DNA of 64,000 nt from CAZAMI01 sp964627805 (GTDB taxonomy: Archaea; Thermoproteota; Thermoprotei_A; Sulfolobales; NBVN01), in assembly GCA_964627805.1 (NCBI GenBank), contig CAZVLA010000030.1, positions 62,001-126,000 of the forward strand. Direction: 5' to 3'. Below the pieces are notes generated by a model that was not told the DNA's origin, did no database searches, and saw nothing but the letters and a program-made list of their open reading frames with translations. Shown piece after piece: positions 8,228 to 16,212 of this stretch (position 1 is the stretch's first letter; each line of letters opens with the position of its first letter). Both the position numbers and the translations under genes were made by a program.

Positions 8228-9132
8228 TCACCCAGCTCAATCGACGTTAATGCGAGAGCTAATGAGCAAGCCAGAATGTCTGCTACTGAGCCTAAGTTAA
8301 TGCATTTACTCCTTAACCAGCTTGAATACTTAGGAGATATTAACCCGTGATTGAAGTACCTCATTAAGTACTTAATAATTAAAGCGTAGCTATATCCCCT
8401 ACTCCTAAGCACTACGGAGTCAATTACGTTACTTGATAGCCTAAGGAATGCATCAAGTAAGACCTTCTGTAAAGGTGAATTACCTAATGTATTGAGTAGG
8501 TACTTACTTAACTCTGTAGTTCGGGGGTAGTCGTGGTATAGCTCATACATTATGATATCCAAGTACCTTGAACTACCTATTAAGTCAATTAATGAAGTAT
8601 CACCATTACCAACACAGAGATTAATGTCAGGAATTTTCCCATAGACCTTACCTAGGTACGATGGTCTAACCATAATTAATGCCTTACATAGATCACTTGA
8701 GGATTCACTACTTAGGTGTTTCTTAACCCTTAATGAGTATATCCTAACCACAGTAATCGGTAATTCCTTGGGTTTAAACACTTCGTTATCCTTAATTAAA
8801 TAGCCTACTGAGTAAGCTAATGGTATTGAGAGAATTAAGTAACCTAAGGCAGTATTAGTGCTAATTAACTTAAAATCAACAATCTCACTAATAGTGCTTA
8901 ACACGTACCTACCCATACGTAGAGGCTTACCAGTGACGGCGTCATTAATTAAGTTGATGTAAGTAGGTGTTAACAGTGTTGATGTCAGTATGAATTTCTC
9001 TAAACTTAATCCCTTTAACCCACTACTACCAGAAACCGTTGTTGGTTTACCCTCTACACTAGCTTCTAACGCGATCGCGGCAGCGAAGATTGACGCTATC
9101 TTCAGTACTATATCATCACTGTAACTCAGCAA
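8224..9132 (-). CDS. CitG-like protein (triphosphoribosyl-dephospho-CoA synthase family)
   Basis: A 302-residue mostly helical protein with the family layout: N-terminal ALEASVEGKPTTV (bacterial members read KPG-L/N-V here), central NTALGYLILSIPLAYS (about 93-108; family N-T-x-x-G motif), and C-terminal GSVADILACSLALA (about 280-293, family GG-x-x-D-x-L-A). Bacterial CitG makes 2'-(5''-triphosphoribosyl)-3'-dephospho-CoA, the citrate-lyase prosthetic precursor, but no citrate or malonate lyase genes are nearby. The substrate here is therefore unknown. Overlaps the HTH-phosphoribosyltransferase gene by 7 bases and the phosphoesterase-like gene by 4. Confidence 0.72.
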   Translation of the reverse strand: MLSYSDDIVLKIASIFAAAIALEASVEGKPTTVSGSSGLKGLSLEKFILTSTLLTPTYINLINDAVTGKPLRMGRYVLSTISEIVDFKLISTNTALGYLILSIPLAYSVGYLIKDNEVFKPKELPITVVRIYSLRVKKHLSSESSSDLCKALIMVRPSYLGKVYGKIPDINLCVGNGDTSLIDLIGSSRYLDIIMYELYHDYPRTTELSKYLLNTLGNSPLQKVLLDAFLRLSSNVIDSVVLRSRGYSYALIIKYLMRYFNHGLISPKYSSWLRSKCINLGSVADILACSLALALTSIELGE

Positions 9133-9845
9133 ATCTCACCAGGATTAACGTACTTCACAACGTAAATTTTCTCTACCTCCTTCTCAAGTACGTGCCTCCA
9201 CCTATTACCTACAGCAAGTATCGAGAATATACCTATAGGTACGGCATTAGCCATTCTAATTAACTTAATCAGGGCTAAGCTTGTCCTACCCGTACTCAGA
9301 AGGTCATCAACTATTAATACCCTATCATTACTGCTTAAGTCAGATACAGGTAGGAATAGGTTAATTATTGCTGGTGGGTCACGAGCTATGTAGCTGGTTT
9401 GGTAGTAATTCTTAATACCTACGTCAGGTCTCTTACGGGCAATTACTAACTTAGCATCTAAAGCATCAGCTACATTAACAGCTATTGGTATGCCGTCAGT
9501 TTCGACCGTAGCGACCGCGGTTATGTTATACTCCTTAAACTCACGGTAAGCTATGTAGGAGAATATCTTAAGTATACTTACGTTGTAGATTATCTTAGAG
9601 ATATTGAATATATTACCGTCAACAGTTATTATGTTATTCTCAAATATCCTATTAATTACTGAAGGAGCTGTTAACTTCTCAATAAGTTCCTGAGCTCTTT
9701 CGGGACTAGGTATTATCTTCATATTAATGTATCTCCAAAGAGCGGGTGCGGGTAAGCCCGTTATAGCCTCAAGATCCCTATACTTAAATATCTTCTTATA
9801 CGACCTTAAGAGCTCAATGGCAAACATCCTAATATCAGCTAACAC
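9126..9845 (-). CDS. HTH-phosphoribosyltransferase fusion, GfcR-like
   Basis: A 239-residue protein. Residues about 1-60 form a helix-turn-helix (ITGLPAPALWRYINMKIIPSPERAQEL). Residues about 90-239 are a type I phosphoribosyltransferase fold with the PRPP loop VLIVDDLLSTGRTS (about 181-194). This arrangement matches archaeal PyrE-like regulators such as haloarchaeal GfcR, which sense metabolites rather than making orotidylate. First gene of a three-gene minus operon with overlapping starts. It may regulate or serve the two downstream genes. A real phosphoribosyltransferase activity cannot be excluded. Confidence 0.8.
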   Translation of the reverse strand: MLADIRMFAIELLRSYKKIFKYRDLEAITGLPAPALWRYINMKIIPSPERAQELIEKLTAPSVINRIFENNIITVDGNIFNISKIIYNVSILKIFSYIAYREFKEYNITAVATVETDGIPIAVNVADALDAKLVIARKRPDVGIKNYYQTSYIARDPPAIINLFLPVSDLSSNDRVLIVDDLLSTGRTSLALIKLIRMANAVPIGIFSILAVGNRWRHVLEKEVEKIYVVKYVNPGEIC

Positions 9846-9975
9846 TTACGTGCTCACCTAAGGAAAAATGTAGCTCAGCCTTAATAAGTCTTTTAATTAG
9901 GGCGTTATAACAAATAACAATAAAGCATTCTGGATGTCATTGATTTATACACTATGAATTTACCACATTATTATG

Positions 9976-10296
9976 TTAATGTTTTATTAAAGTAGACGCA
10001 GCAACTTTTTCAAGGAACCTTGCATCAGCTATATCATAAGCTAACTTATCTGCAATCCTATCTATTATTTCATATAAGTCACTCCTCAAGCTGATTTTAT
10101 CATTCAGCACTATTATGTAAGGCTCATCACCTTCATTTAATCTATCAATAATTAAGTTAACTCTAACCCCTACTTCATCTCTAAAGTAGGTAGCTATTTG
10201 CCAAAGCTTCTTAACGAATAAATCATTATTAGCTCCTGGTAACTTAGCTACAAGTGTAATGTCCTTTGAAACACCCATAACTCTACACCTAAGCAC
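9976..10296 (-). CDS. Uncharacterised 106-residue protein
   Basis: A small soluble protein that I do not recognise. It has alternating strands and helices (ITLVAKLPG, VRVNLIIDRL, PYIIVLND) and an amphipathic C-terminal half, with no cysteine cluster and no membrane segment. About 130 bases separate it from the GfcR-like gene downstream on the same strand, so it is probably its own unit. Codon use looks like its neighbours (GTA, TTA, AAG, AGG), which supports it being a real gene. Confidence 0.55.
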   Translation of the reverse strand: MLRCRVMGVSKDITLVAKLPGANNDLFVKKLWQIATYFRDEVGVRVNLIIDRLNEGDEPYIIVLNDKISLRSDLYEIIDRIADKLAYDIADARFLEKVAASTLIKH

Positions 10297-10369
10297 CAGT
10301 TAGTGTCTTCATTAGTTTAAAAGTATTGTATTGCTTCAAGGAGTCTTACCATCTAATCAAAACAGTAGG

Positions 10370-10379
10370 CTTATATACA
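10370..10379 (+). promoter_or_regulatory. TATA box for the gene at 10408
   Basis: CTTATATACA lies about 29-38 bases before the GTG at 10408, the spacing expected of a leaderless or short-leader archaeal promoter. Confidence 0.5.
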
Positions 10380-10407
10380 TAAGCGTAGATAATATATATT
10401 ATACGGG

Positions 10408-10869
10408 GTGGCGGACGTGATACGTATATTTGGAAATAATAAGAGGCGTAAGGAGGACGAGGAGCTCAAGGTTGTTTATGAGGACGAGGACGTGGTAGTC
10501 ATTAGGGCGCCAGACGATAAAGAATTGGAGAGGTTAGTAATAAATATTATCCGTAGGAAGGGAAGACCAGTAACATGGCGTGAACTTAGGAGAGAGTTAA
10601 GTGGGTTAGCTGGTGAGGATAGGTTAAGGAAGGTACTGATAGACCTCATAGAGAGAGATGAGATCGTAGAGATGATTGATGGGTCATTCGGATTAAGGGG
10701 TATGGAAGCTACCTACATACCTAGAAGGCTAAAGAAGAGAGTAAGGCCGTTAGTACCAACTAAGTTCAGAGTTAGGTGGGGCCCAATAATTGAAGCTACT
10801 GGCAGTATATCAGCGGCTATTCAGTACCTAAGGGAGGTTAAGTTAAAGGAGAGGCACCCAATGAACTAG
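10408..10869 (+). CDS. Uncharacterised protein with predicted winged-helix region
   Basis: A 153-residue, highly charged protein that I do not recognise. After an acidic/basic N-terminus (NNKRRKEDEEL), residues about 45-100 look like a winged helix (ELERLVINIIRRKGRPVTWRELRREL then a short wing near GSFGLRG). The C-terminal 50 residues are Arg/Lys-rich. It may bind nucleic acid, but this is inference. GTG start; well-placed TATA box upstream. Followed after about 100 bases by a very small ORF. Confidence 0.6.
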   Translation: MADVIRIFGNNKRRKEDEELKVVYEDEDVVVIRAPDDKELERLVINIIRRKGRPVTWRELRRELSGLAGEDRLRKVLIDLIERDEIVEMIDGSFGLRGMEATYIPRRLKKRVRPLVPTKFRVRWGPIIEATGSISAAIQYLREVKLKERHPMN

Positions 10870-10970
10870 ATTAGATGCAGTACCGATAGTGCCGAGATGT
10901 AAGGAGTAAAACTTACAAAATAACTACTTTTTAATTCAATACATACATAGTCACTTACCAGGTGATTACC

Positions 10971-11129
10971 TTGGATCAGTGTGAAGTAGTTAAGGCTAAA
11001 AGGGTCGGCAGGAGTGTTTTCGTCTATAATGATAAGGGGATTAGGGCTTTCATACCGCTTGAAAAAATATGTGAAGCTGCTAAGAGGTTTGGGCTATGCA
11101 TCGAATCTAATGATGTTAAGTGTGATTAG
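10971..11129 (+). CDS. Small ORF, 52 residues, uncharacterised
   Basis: A TTG at 10971 opens a 52-codon frame ending in TAG at 11127-11129. A GGTGAT ribosome-binding-like sequence lies 4 bases upstream (10961-10966). The peptide starts DQCEVVKAKRVGRSVFVY and continues with a helix EKICEAAKRFGL; it has four cysteines. An upstream in-frame GTG at 10962 would add three residues. The usage of GTT, AAG and AGG matches neighbours and the frame fills the gap between two genes, so it is a plausible real small gene. Confidence 0.45.
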   Translation: MDQCEVVKAKRVGRSVFVYNDKGIRAFIPLEKICEAAKRFGLCIESNDVKCD

Positions 11130-11131
11130 GG

Positions 11132-11992
11132 TTAAGTCTTTAGTGAATCATATAGTCTCTTAATCTTAAGCGCATCCTCCTCAAGGTTAGGTGATTCGCA
11201 TATAAGTACGCCCTTAATCCTAAACTCCTTTAAAACCCTCACTAATTCTTCCCAATTAAACGACGACTCATTAAGATTTAGATGCCTCTTCTCACCTCTT
11301 CTACCGAACTCCATACCCGAAACGTGAATGTGCATGTTATCTAAGGCCTCCCTCCCTAGCCTCTCCTCAATAATCTCAAGTACTCTCCTGTAGTGCTCGT
11401 AGGTGTTGTACTCGCCTAAAGTCCTAGCGTATAGGTGCGCGAAATCAATGCATGGGGCAGCCATCTCAACACCGTCAACTATCTCCAGTATTTCCTCTAA
11501 AGCACCGACCTCAGCTAATCCACCCATAACCTCAGGCCTAACCCATATCCTAATACCGGAGTTTATGAGTTGTTTAGTAATTTCTATTAGGTACTTACGG
11601 ACACGAGCTACAGCTTCCTCAGACTTTAACTTGCCATAGTATCCGGGATGGAAAGTTACTGACCAAGCACCAGCTAAGTAACCTATCCTGGCACTATCTA
11701 ATATCCTCTTAATAGATGCCTTCACCTTAGACTCATCATTAGATAATAAGTTTATGTAATACGGTGCGTGAACCGTGAGTACGACACCATACTCTAAAGC
11801 AACTTCACGCGTCTTCTGAGCTAATGAGGGACTCATTCGAATACCCCTAACGAACTCAATCTCCATAGCATCAAGACCTAACTCAGCAACTCTCTTAACA
11901 CCTTCTGGCGTAGTCTTTTTAGGCGTACTGTGAGGTACTCCAGCAGTACCTATGTGTAACTTACTTAATCTTCTAAGCATCTCCGGCACCAA
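11132..11992 (-). CDS. nfo: Endonuclease IV (AP endonuclease, TIM barrel)
   Basis: Cuts 5' to abasic sites in base excision repair using a zinc cluster. Likely ligands are visible in order: VHAPYYINL (about 76), TFHPGYYG (about 114), RPEVMGG (about 153), IDFAHLY (about 183-187), HIHVSG (about 222) and the final ICESP (about 268). At 286 residues it fits the archaeal family. Start ATG near 11992 (MVPEM); a later start at MLRRL is possible. It runs opposite to the repair gene nre, with a 94-base divergent spacer. Confidence 0.9.
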   Translation of the reverse strand: MVPEMLRRLSKLHIGTAGVPHSTPKKTTPEGVKRVAELGLDAMEIEFVRGIRMSPSLAQKTREVALEYGVVLTVHAPYYINLLSNDESKVKASIKRILDSARIGYLAGAWSVTFHPGYYGKLKSEEAVARVRKYLIEITKQLINSGIRIWVRPEVMGGLAEVGALEEILEIVDGVEMAAPCIDFAHLYARTLGEYNTYEHYRRVLEIIEERLGREALDNMHIHVSGMEFGRRGEKRHLNLNESSFNWEELVRVLKEFRIKGVLICESPNLEEDALKIKRLYDSLKT

Positions 11993-12055
11993 ACCTATCT
12001 ATGCACGGTAGTACTAAAGATTAGTTAGGTGTATTAATGATTACGTAAGTACGTT

Positions 12056-12065
12056 GTTTTAAATT
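12056..12065 (+). promoter_or_regulatory. TATA box for nre
   Basis: GTTTTAAATT about 22-31 bases before the ATG at 12087; predicts a leaderless transcript. Confidence 0.45.
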
Positions 12066-12086
12066 CCTAAACCCCCTTTATGAGGG

Positions 12087-13334
12087 ATGGGGAGTAGGTA
12101 CTCATTCAATAATGAATGCATTAAGTGCAGAGGTACTAAGTACTTATGTGGTTTAACTTACTGTCCATTATTGATAGAGGTCAAGGCATCACTTAGTATG
12201 GGTACATACTTCAAGGGAAGATCATTAGATGGCGCATCACCTCCATCAGTCTATATTGGGTGGAGAAACTACCCCAGAGTTACTGTCTCATTAGTCTCAC
12301 CACCATTTAGGGGTAATACATCAAACCTCGACTTACCTGAGTCTTGGCTAGATATGAGGTTAGAGGACCTAATTGGCATGAGATTAAGCTTAGTAAGAGC
12401 AGCTACTTCCTTAAGTACCTACGTCACGGATATTCAGAGTAGATCTATTGAGTTAGTAATAGATGTGGCTCTCTCTGAGAAACCCGTAGATGTTTCAGTG
12501 GTATTTAGTAAGCCACCACGAAGTGAGGTTCTATTCGACCCTTATATACCGCCAATGGGCCCAGTAGGTGTCGCTAAGGAAGTGAACGTAGGTAATACAC
12601 GTTACGGTAGGCACGTCGAGAAGGTATTTAATGATACGGACCTTAAGGCATCAAACGCTATCATATACCTTTATACATCAGGAGTACCTGTCTCTAGAAT
12701 AGCTAGAGTATTAAGTGTGGGTGCTTTAGGCTTAGGTAAGTCTAGGAAGTTAGTACCTACTAGGTGGGCAATAACAGCTACTGATAAGGTAATATCTGAT
12801 TACTTAGTATCAAGAATTAAGCAGTACCCACCAATTAATGAGGTGAGGGTCCATTCGTTTAAGGTAAGCAATAACTTATTCGTAGCTATATTAATACCCT
12901 CAAGTACGTGGCTATTTGAATGGTTAGAAGCTTGGTTTCCAGGAACTACATGGAATAGGTACTCACCTCACGTAATTATTGAAGGAGATTATGAGGGACC
13001 TAGTGGAAGATCGACTTACCCAGGAATAGGTGGGTGTTACTACGCCTCCAGATTAGCTGTGGCTGAGTACCTAAGTAGGTTAAGGAGGAAAGCTGCTGTG
13101 GTGGTTCTTAGGGAGGTTTATGAGGGCTTTAATATAAACATAGGTGTTTGGTTTGTTAGGGAATGTGTTAGGAAGTTATTAAGTTCTAGTCCTAAGAAGT
13201 TAGTTAGTATTAATGAAGTACGTAAGGAACTTAATGAGTTAACGCGATTAGGTTACTCAACTTGGGTTAGGAAGTCCTTCATACTACGTAAGTACTTACT
13301 AAATAGGAGTCTTAGTAGGTGGTTTAGGGAGTGA
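12087..13334 (+). CDS. Archaeal Nre-family DNA repair protein
   Basis: A 415-residue member of the archaeal Nre (NreA/NreB) family, implicated in DNA damage tolerance with PCNA. The N-terminus has a zinc-finger-like cysteine pattern (ECIKC, then YLCGLTYCP, about residues 10-27), followed by family blocks SPPSVYIGW and IPPMGPVG. The last residues contain NRSLSRWF (about 406-413), a PIP-like motif with Asn in place of Gln. The ATG start is 22 bases after a TATA box. The radical SAM gene downstream overlaps its stop by 4 bases. Confidence 0.85.
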   Translation: MGSRYSFNNECIKCRGTKYLCGLTYCPLLIEVKASLSMGTYFKGRSLDGASPPSVYIGWRNYPRVTVSLVSPPFRGNTSNLDLPESWLDMRLEDLIGMRLSLVRAATSLSTYVTDIQSRSIELVIDVALSEKPVDVSVVFSKPPRSEVLFDPYIPPMGPVGVAKEVNVGNTRYGRHVEKVFNDTDLKASNAIIYLYTSGVPVSRIARVLSVGALGLGKSRKLVPTRWAITATDKVISDYLVSRIKQYPPINEVRVHSFKVSNNLFVAILIPSSTWLFEWLEAWFPGTTWNRYSPHVIIEGDYEGPSGRSTYPGIGGCYYASRLAVAEYLSRLRRKAAVVVLREVYEGFNINIGVWFVRECVRKLLSSSPKKLVSINEVRKELNELTRLGYSTWVRKSFILRKYLLNRSLSRWFRE

Positions 13335-14212
13335 ATAGGGTCGTCTATAAGTACGTTAAGGTCAAGTCAGTAATTAGTAAGTCAAACCTACCGGATCTTG
13401 ATTATGCCTTTAATCCATATATAGGATGTACTCATGGTTGCCTCTATTGCTACGCAAGGGATTACGTAAGTGGTAAGTATAGAGATGTTAGTAGGAATTG
13501 GGGTACTATCGTTTATGTTAAAGAGAACTGCGTTGAGGTACTGAAAAATGAGTTAAGGAGGTTAAGGTTAGGTGTGATTGGCGTGTCAACGATAACTGAC
13601 CCCTATCAGCATATAGAAGCAAGGTTAGGACTAGTAAGAGAGAGTATCGAGGTTATGTTGAGATACGGATTTAATGTAAGTATACAAACAAAATCTAACT
13701 TAGTCCTAAGGGACTTAGATATCATTAGGAAGTTTAAGGACAGAGTTGATGTTGGAGTAACATTGACATGGTTAAATAATGATTCAATAATGAAGTACAT
13801 AGAACCAAACTCAGTAAGACCTAAGGAGAGGGTCAAGGTCTTAGAGAGGTTAAGTAATGAAGGAGTAGAGACTTGGATTTTCTATGGTCCGGTAATACCA
13901 TTGGTAAATGATGGAGAAGAGCTAGTTAAGGAAATAGTGAGTGTAGCTAAAGACACGAACTCCAAGGTACTAATTGATAAACTTAGAGTAAGGAAGTGGA
14001 TGTATGAAATATTTAGGCAGGTGATGAATCAAAGAAAGGTAATGAGTATATTAAGCAAGGCTCAAGACAGGAAATGGTGGAGGAACTTCTTAAATAAAGT
14101 ACTCAAGATATGTAAAGAGAATAACGTAGAATGCATACCAACGTTAGCAGAGCAACAAAAAGGAATTAGCTATGGATTAATGAGGTACGTCAGAGAAAGT
14201 GAGCAGAAGTAG
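13331..14212 (+). CDS. Radical SAM protein, SplB-like (COG1533)
   Basis: A 293-residue radical SAM enzyme. The iron-sulfur motif C-x3-C-x2-C appears as CTHGCLYCYA (about 34-43) after AFNPYIG, the signature of the SplB-like/COG1533 group. Its substrate is unknown; the name does not imply spore photoproduct repair in an archaeon. The GTG start overlaps the nre stop (GTGA), so the two are co-translated and may act together in DNA repair. This link is inference from coupling only. Confidence 0.85.
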   Translation: MNRVVYKYVKVKSVISKSNLPDLDYAFNPYIGCTHGCLYCYARDYVSGKYRDVSRNWGTIVYVKENCVEVLKNELRRLRLGVIGVSTITDPYQHIEARLGLVRESIEVMLRYGFNVSIQTKSNLVLRDLDIIRKFKDRVDVGVTLTWLNNDSIMKYIEPNSVRPKERVKVLERLSNEGVETWIFYGPVIPLVNDGEELVKEIVSVAKDTNSKVLIDKLRVRKWMYEIFRQVMNQRKVMSILSKAQDRKWWRNFLNKVLKICKENNVECIPTLAEQQKGISYGLMRYVRESEQK

Positions 14213-14230
14213 TGGCGGGGGGCCCGCCCT

Positions 14231-14342
14231 TGGTAGCGGGGGGTGGACTTCCACAGGGCGGTGCCTTACACACCGCCCTGTTTTGAACCACCGACCTCGG
14301 GGTTATGAGCCCCGCGGGCTAACCTGGCTACCCCACCCCGCT
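14231..14342 (-). tRNA. Initiator tRNA-Met (CAU) with a 34-base intron in the T-loop, CCA encoded
   Basis: Read on the minus strand: acceptor AGCGGGG at 14342-14336 pairs with CCCCGCT at 14241-14235, discriminator A at 14234 and CCA at 14233-14231. The anticodon stem CGGGG/CCCCG encloses CTCATAA, anticodon CAT at 14307-14305. A1-U72 and the three G-C pairs of the anticodon stem are the archaeal initiator hallmarks. The T-stem GGTGG (14292-14288) pairs with CCACC (14246-14242), but the loop is interrupted after TTCAA by about 34 bases (roughly 14282-14249) that form an 11-base-pair GC-rich hairpin. The mature tRNA would be 75 nt plus CCA. Confidence 0.95.
14249..14282 (-). other. Predicted tRNA intron in the T-loop of initiator tRNA
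   Basis: The inserted segment folds as ACAGGGCGGTG paired with CACCGCCCTGT around a 7-base loop (TGTAAGG). Removal leaves a normal 7-base T-loop, either TTCAAGT or TTCAAAT depending on the exact junction, so the boundaries are uncertain by one base. Archaeal tRNA introns are cut by the splicing endonuclease at bulge-helix-bulge structures, sometimes relaxed, and T-arm sites are known in some Crenarchaeota. Confidence 0.85.
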
Positions 14343-14382
14343 GCTCTGGCCCCCCATTCTGTTTTCTAGCTTTTTGGGGGTT

Positions 14383-15426
14383 TTAGGCTTTTTGCCTTAT
14401 TGCTTTAACTACCTTCTCCTTGATTAATGACCAGTTAACCTTACCTATGGTTTCGGGTCCTGTACCGTAGGTTTTAGCTATCTCTACTTCTAGGTGTAAT
14501 TCAGTAGGTATTCCTAATGCTTCAGCCTTAAGTACAGCCTCTTTAATACTTGAAGTACCTATCAGTTCCTTAGCTAGCATATTATCATTTATGACTTCAT
14601 TAGTACTTAATAGGTAGGTAATTATGGAGTTAGGTGTTATCTTTACCTTCCTAGAACCCCCTCTAATTGCTGAACTACCTACGTTACCCCTTAATGCCTC
14701 ATAAGGTACCTTACCAGCTTCGGTTTTAGTTATTTTAAGTACCTCTTCATACACACGTAGTAAATCCCTTGTTAATCCTATAGCACCTAGCAAACCACCT
14801 CTGCTACTTATTTCTTCAATTCTACTCATGACGTACTCATAACTTAACTCACCATCAGCGCCAGGAGCTAAGACGGCGACTACGGAGTAACCATTAAAGC
14901 TACGTGCTAGTGCTAAACTCATAGCATCAGCTAAGGGTGACCAAAGATCATCCTCATAACCCCTAGCTAATATATCACCACCTACGTCGAGAACCATAAG
15001 AGCTCCGTAACCCTTACTCCTTAACTCATTAATACAGTCAAGCATACCTAAAACTCCATTATCAAGGGTTAGGGCAGGTATTGGAGTACCTAGTAACTCT
15101 GAAATTACTGAGGCTTGAGGTCTGAATACGTAAGTACCCCCGCCCCTAACTACCTTAGTGTCCTTACATACGTAAACACACTTAGAGGACTCAGCATTAA
15201 CTATTTCCGAACGGGGTACTGGTCCTGGGTAAGGATCCAAGACCCACCTCTCCCATAGAACAGCTACGGGCACGCACTTACTCACACTGAAGAAGTCCCG
15301 GAGGAACTTACACATTACGTAAGCAGAGACTATATCACCAGCACCACCAGCACCTACTACAGCTACTCCATGCCTCCTAAACACACTTAAAGGACCTAAA
15401 GACGTAATACCCCACCCAAACTTCAC
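14383..15426 (-). CDS. DUF1152 family protein
   Basis: A 347-residue conserved archaeal protein of unknown function. The N-terminal glycine-rich loop VVGAGGAGDIVSA (about 23-35), the mid-protein VLDVGGDILARG (about 146-157) and ALAPGADGELSYE-like block (about 182-193) match DUF1152. The loop suggests nucleotide binding. GTG start at 15426. It is divergent from psmA and shares the 54-base promoter region. The initiator tRNA lies downstream on the same strand, 40 bases after its stop. Confidence 0.8.
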   Translation of the reverse strand: MKFGWGITSLGPLSVFRRHGVAVVGAGGAGDIVSAYVMCKFLRDFFSVSKCVPVAVLWERWVLDPYPGPVPRSEIVNAESSKCVYVCKDTKVVRGGGTYVFRPQASVISELLGTPIPALTLDNGVLGMLDCINELRSKGYGALMVLDVGGDILARGYEDDLWSPLADAMSLALARSFNGYSVVAVLAPGADGELSYEYVMSRIEEISSRGGLLGAIGLTRDLLRVYEEVLKITKTEAGKVPYEALRGNVGSSAIRGGSRKVKITPNSIITYLLSTNEVINDNMLAKELIGTSSIKEAVLKAEALGIPTELHLEVEIAKTYGTGPETIGKVNWSLIKEKVVKAIRQKA

Positions 15427-15437
15427 GGACAGCTTAA

Positions 15438-15447
15438 GTTTATATTA
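15438..15447 (+). promoter_or_regulatory. TATA box for the psmA-exosome operon
   Basis: GTTTATATTA about 34-43 bases upstream of the TTG at 15481. It would give a short leader before the start. Confidence 0.5.
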
Positions 15448-15480
15448 CTTAATCCACTAACCAAAGAAGGGTAGAGTAGT

Positions 15481-16212
15481 TTGGCATTCGGACCACCAGC
15501 AATGGGTTACGATAGAGCAATAACCGTATTCTCACCTGACGGTAAGTTATATCAGGTGGAGTATGCTGCCGAGAATATAAAGAAGGGTTGGACAACCATA
15601 GGAATTAAGAGTAAGTACGGAGGTGTATTAGCGGCTGAGAAGAGGAAGATAGCTACACTCATAGATATGTCAATGATTGAGAAGATATACTTGATAGACA
15701 CCCACATAGGTGCATCCTTCGCTGGCTTAGCAGCCGATGGTAGGATACTGATAGACTACGCTAGGAGAGTAGCTATGAACTATAGATTCATATATGACGA
15801 ACCCATAGATGTTGAGTTAGTAGTTAGGAACGTATGTGACGTAAAGCAACTATACACTCAACACGCAGGTGTTAGACCGTTCGGTGTAGCCCTAGTATTC
15901 TTAGGTGTTGATAAGAAAGGTGTTCAGCTATTCAAGACTGAAATCAATGGTTACTACTTCGCCTACCTAGCAATAGCTATGGGCTCCGGAGAACAACCAG
16001 CTATGGAGCAATTAGAGAAGGGGTACAGAAACGACCTAAGCCTAGGTGAGATGATCGAACTCGCATTAAAGGCTATTAGAGCAGCTGCTGATCAGCCACT
16101 AAGGCCTGAACTAGTTGAGCTAGGCTACGTAAGTAAGGAAGAAGGTGTATTTAAGAAGTTAAGTAGGGAGGAATTAATGAAGTGGATTGAGAAGGCAGGG
16201 GTAGGTAAATGA
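15481..16212 (+). CDS. psmA: Proteasome alpha subunit
   Basis: Forms the outer rings of the 20S proteasome. The N-terminus has the alpha-specific gate sequence GYDRAITVFSPDGKLYQVEYA (split here: GYDRAIT, then SPDGKL, then QVEYA; about 9-29). At 243 residues it is of normal length. The TTG start lies in a short leader after a TATA box. It opens the operon psmA - SBDS - exosome; the SBDS gene starts inside its stop (ATGA). The beta subunits are not in this window. Confidence 0.97.
   Translation: MAFGPPAMGYDRAITVFSPDGKLYQVEYAAENIKKGWTTIGIKSKYGGVLAAEKRKIATLIDMSMIEKIYLIDTHIGASFAGLAADGRILIDYARRVAMNYRFIYDEPIDVELVVRNVCDVKQLYTQHAGVRPFGVALVFLGVDKKGVQLFKTEINGYYFAYLAIAMGSGEQPAMEQLEKGYRNDLSLGEMIELALKAIRAAADQPLRPELVELGYVSKEEGVFKKLSREELMKWIEKAGVGK

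Noticed and set aside
13331..14212. Spore photoproduct lyase
   Set aside because: The CxxxCxxC block matches the SplB-like group, but the group is broad and spores do not apply to archaea; only a radical SAM call is safe.
14213..14230. GC-rich hairpin next to the tRNA as a terminator
   Set aside because: No T-run follows. It may only be the tRNA trailer.
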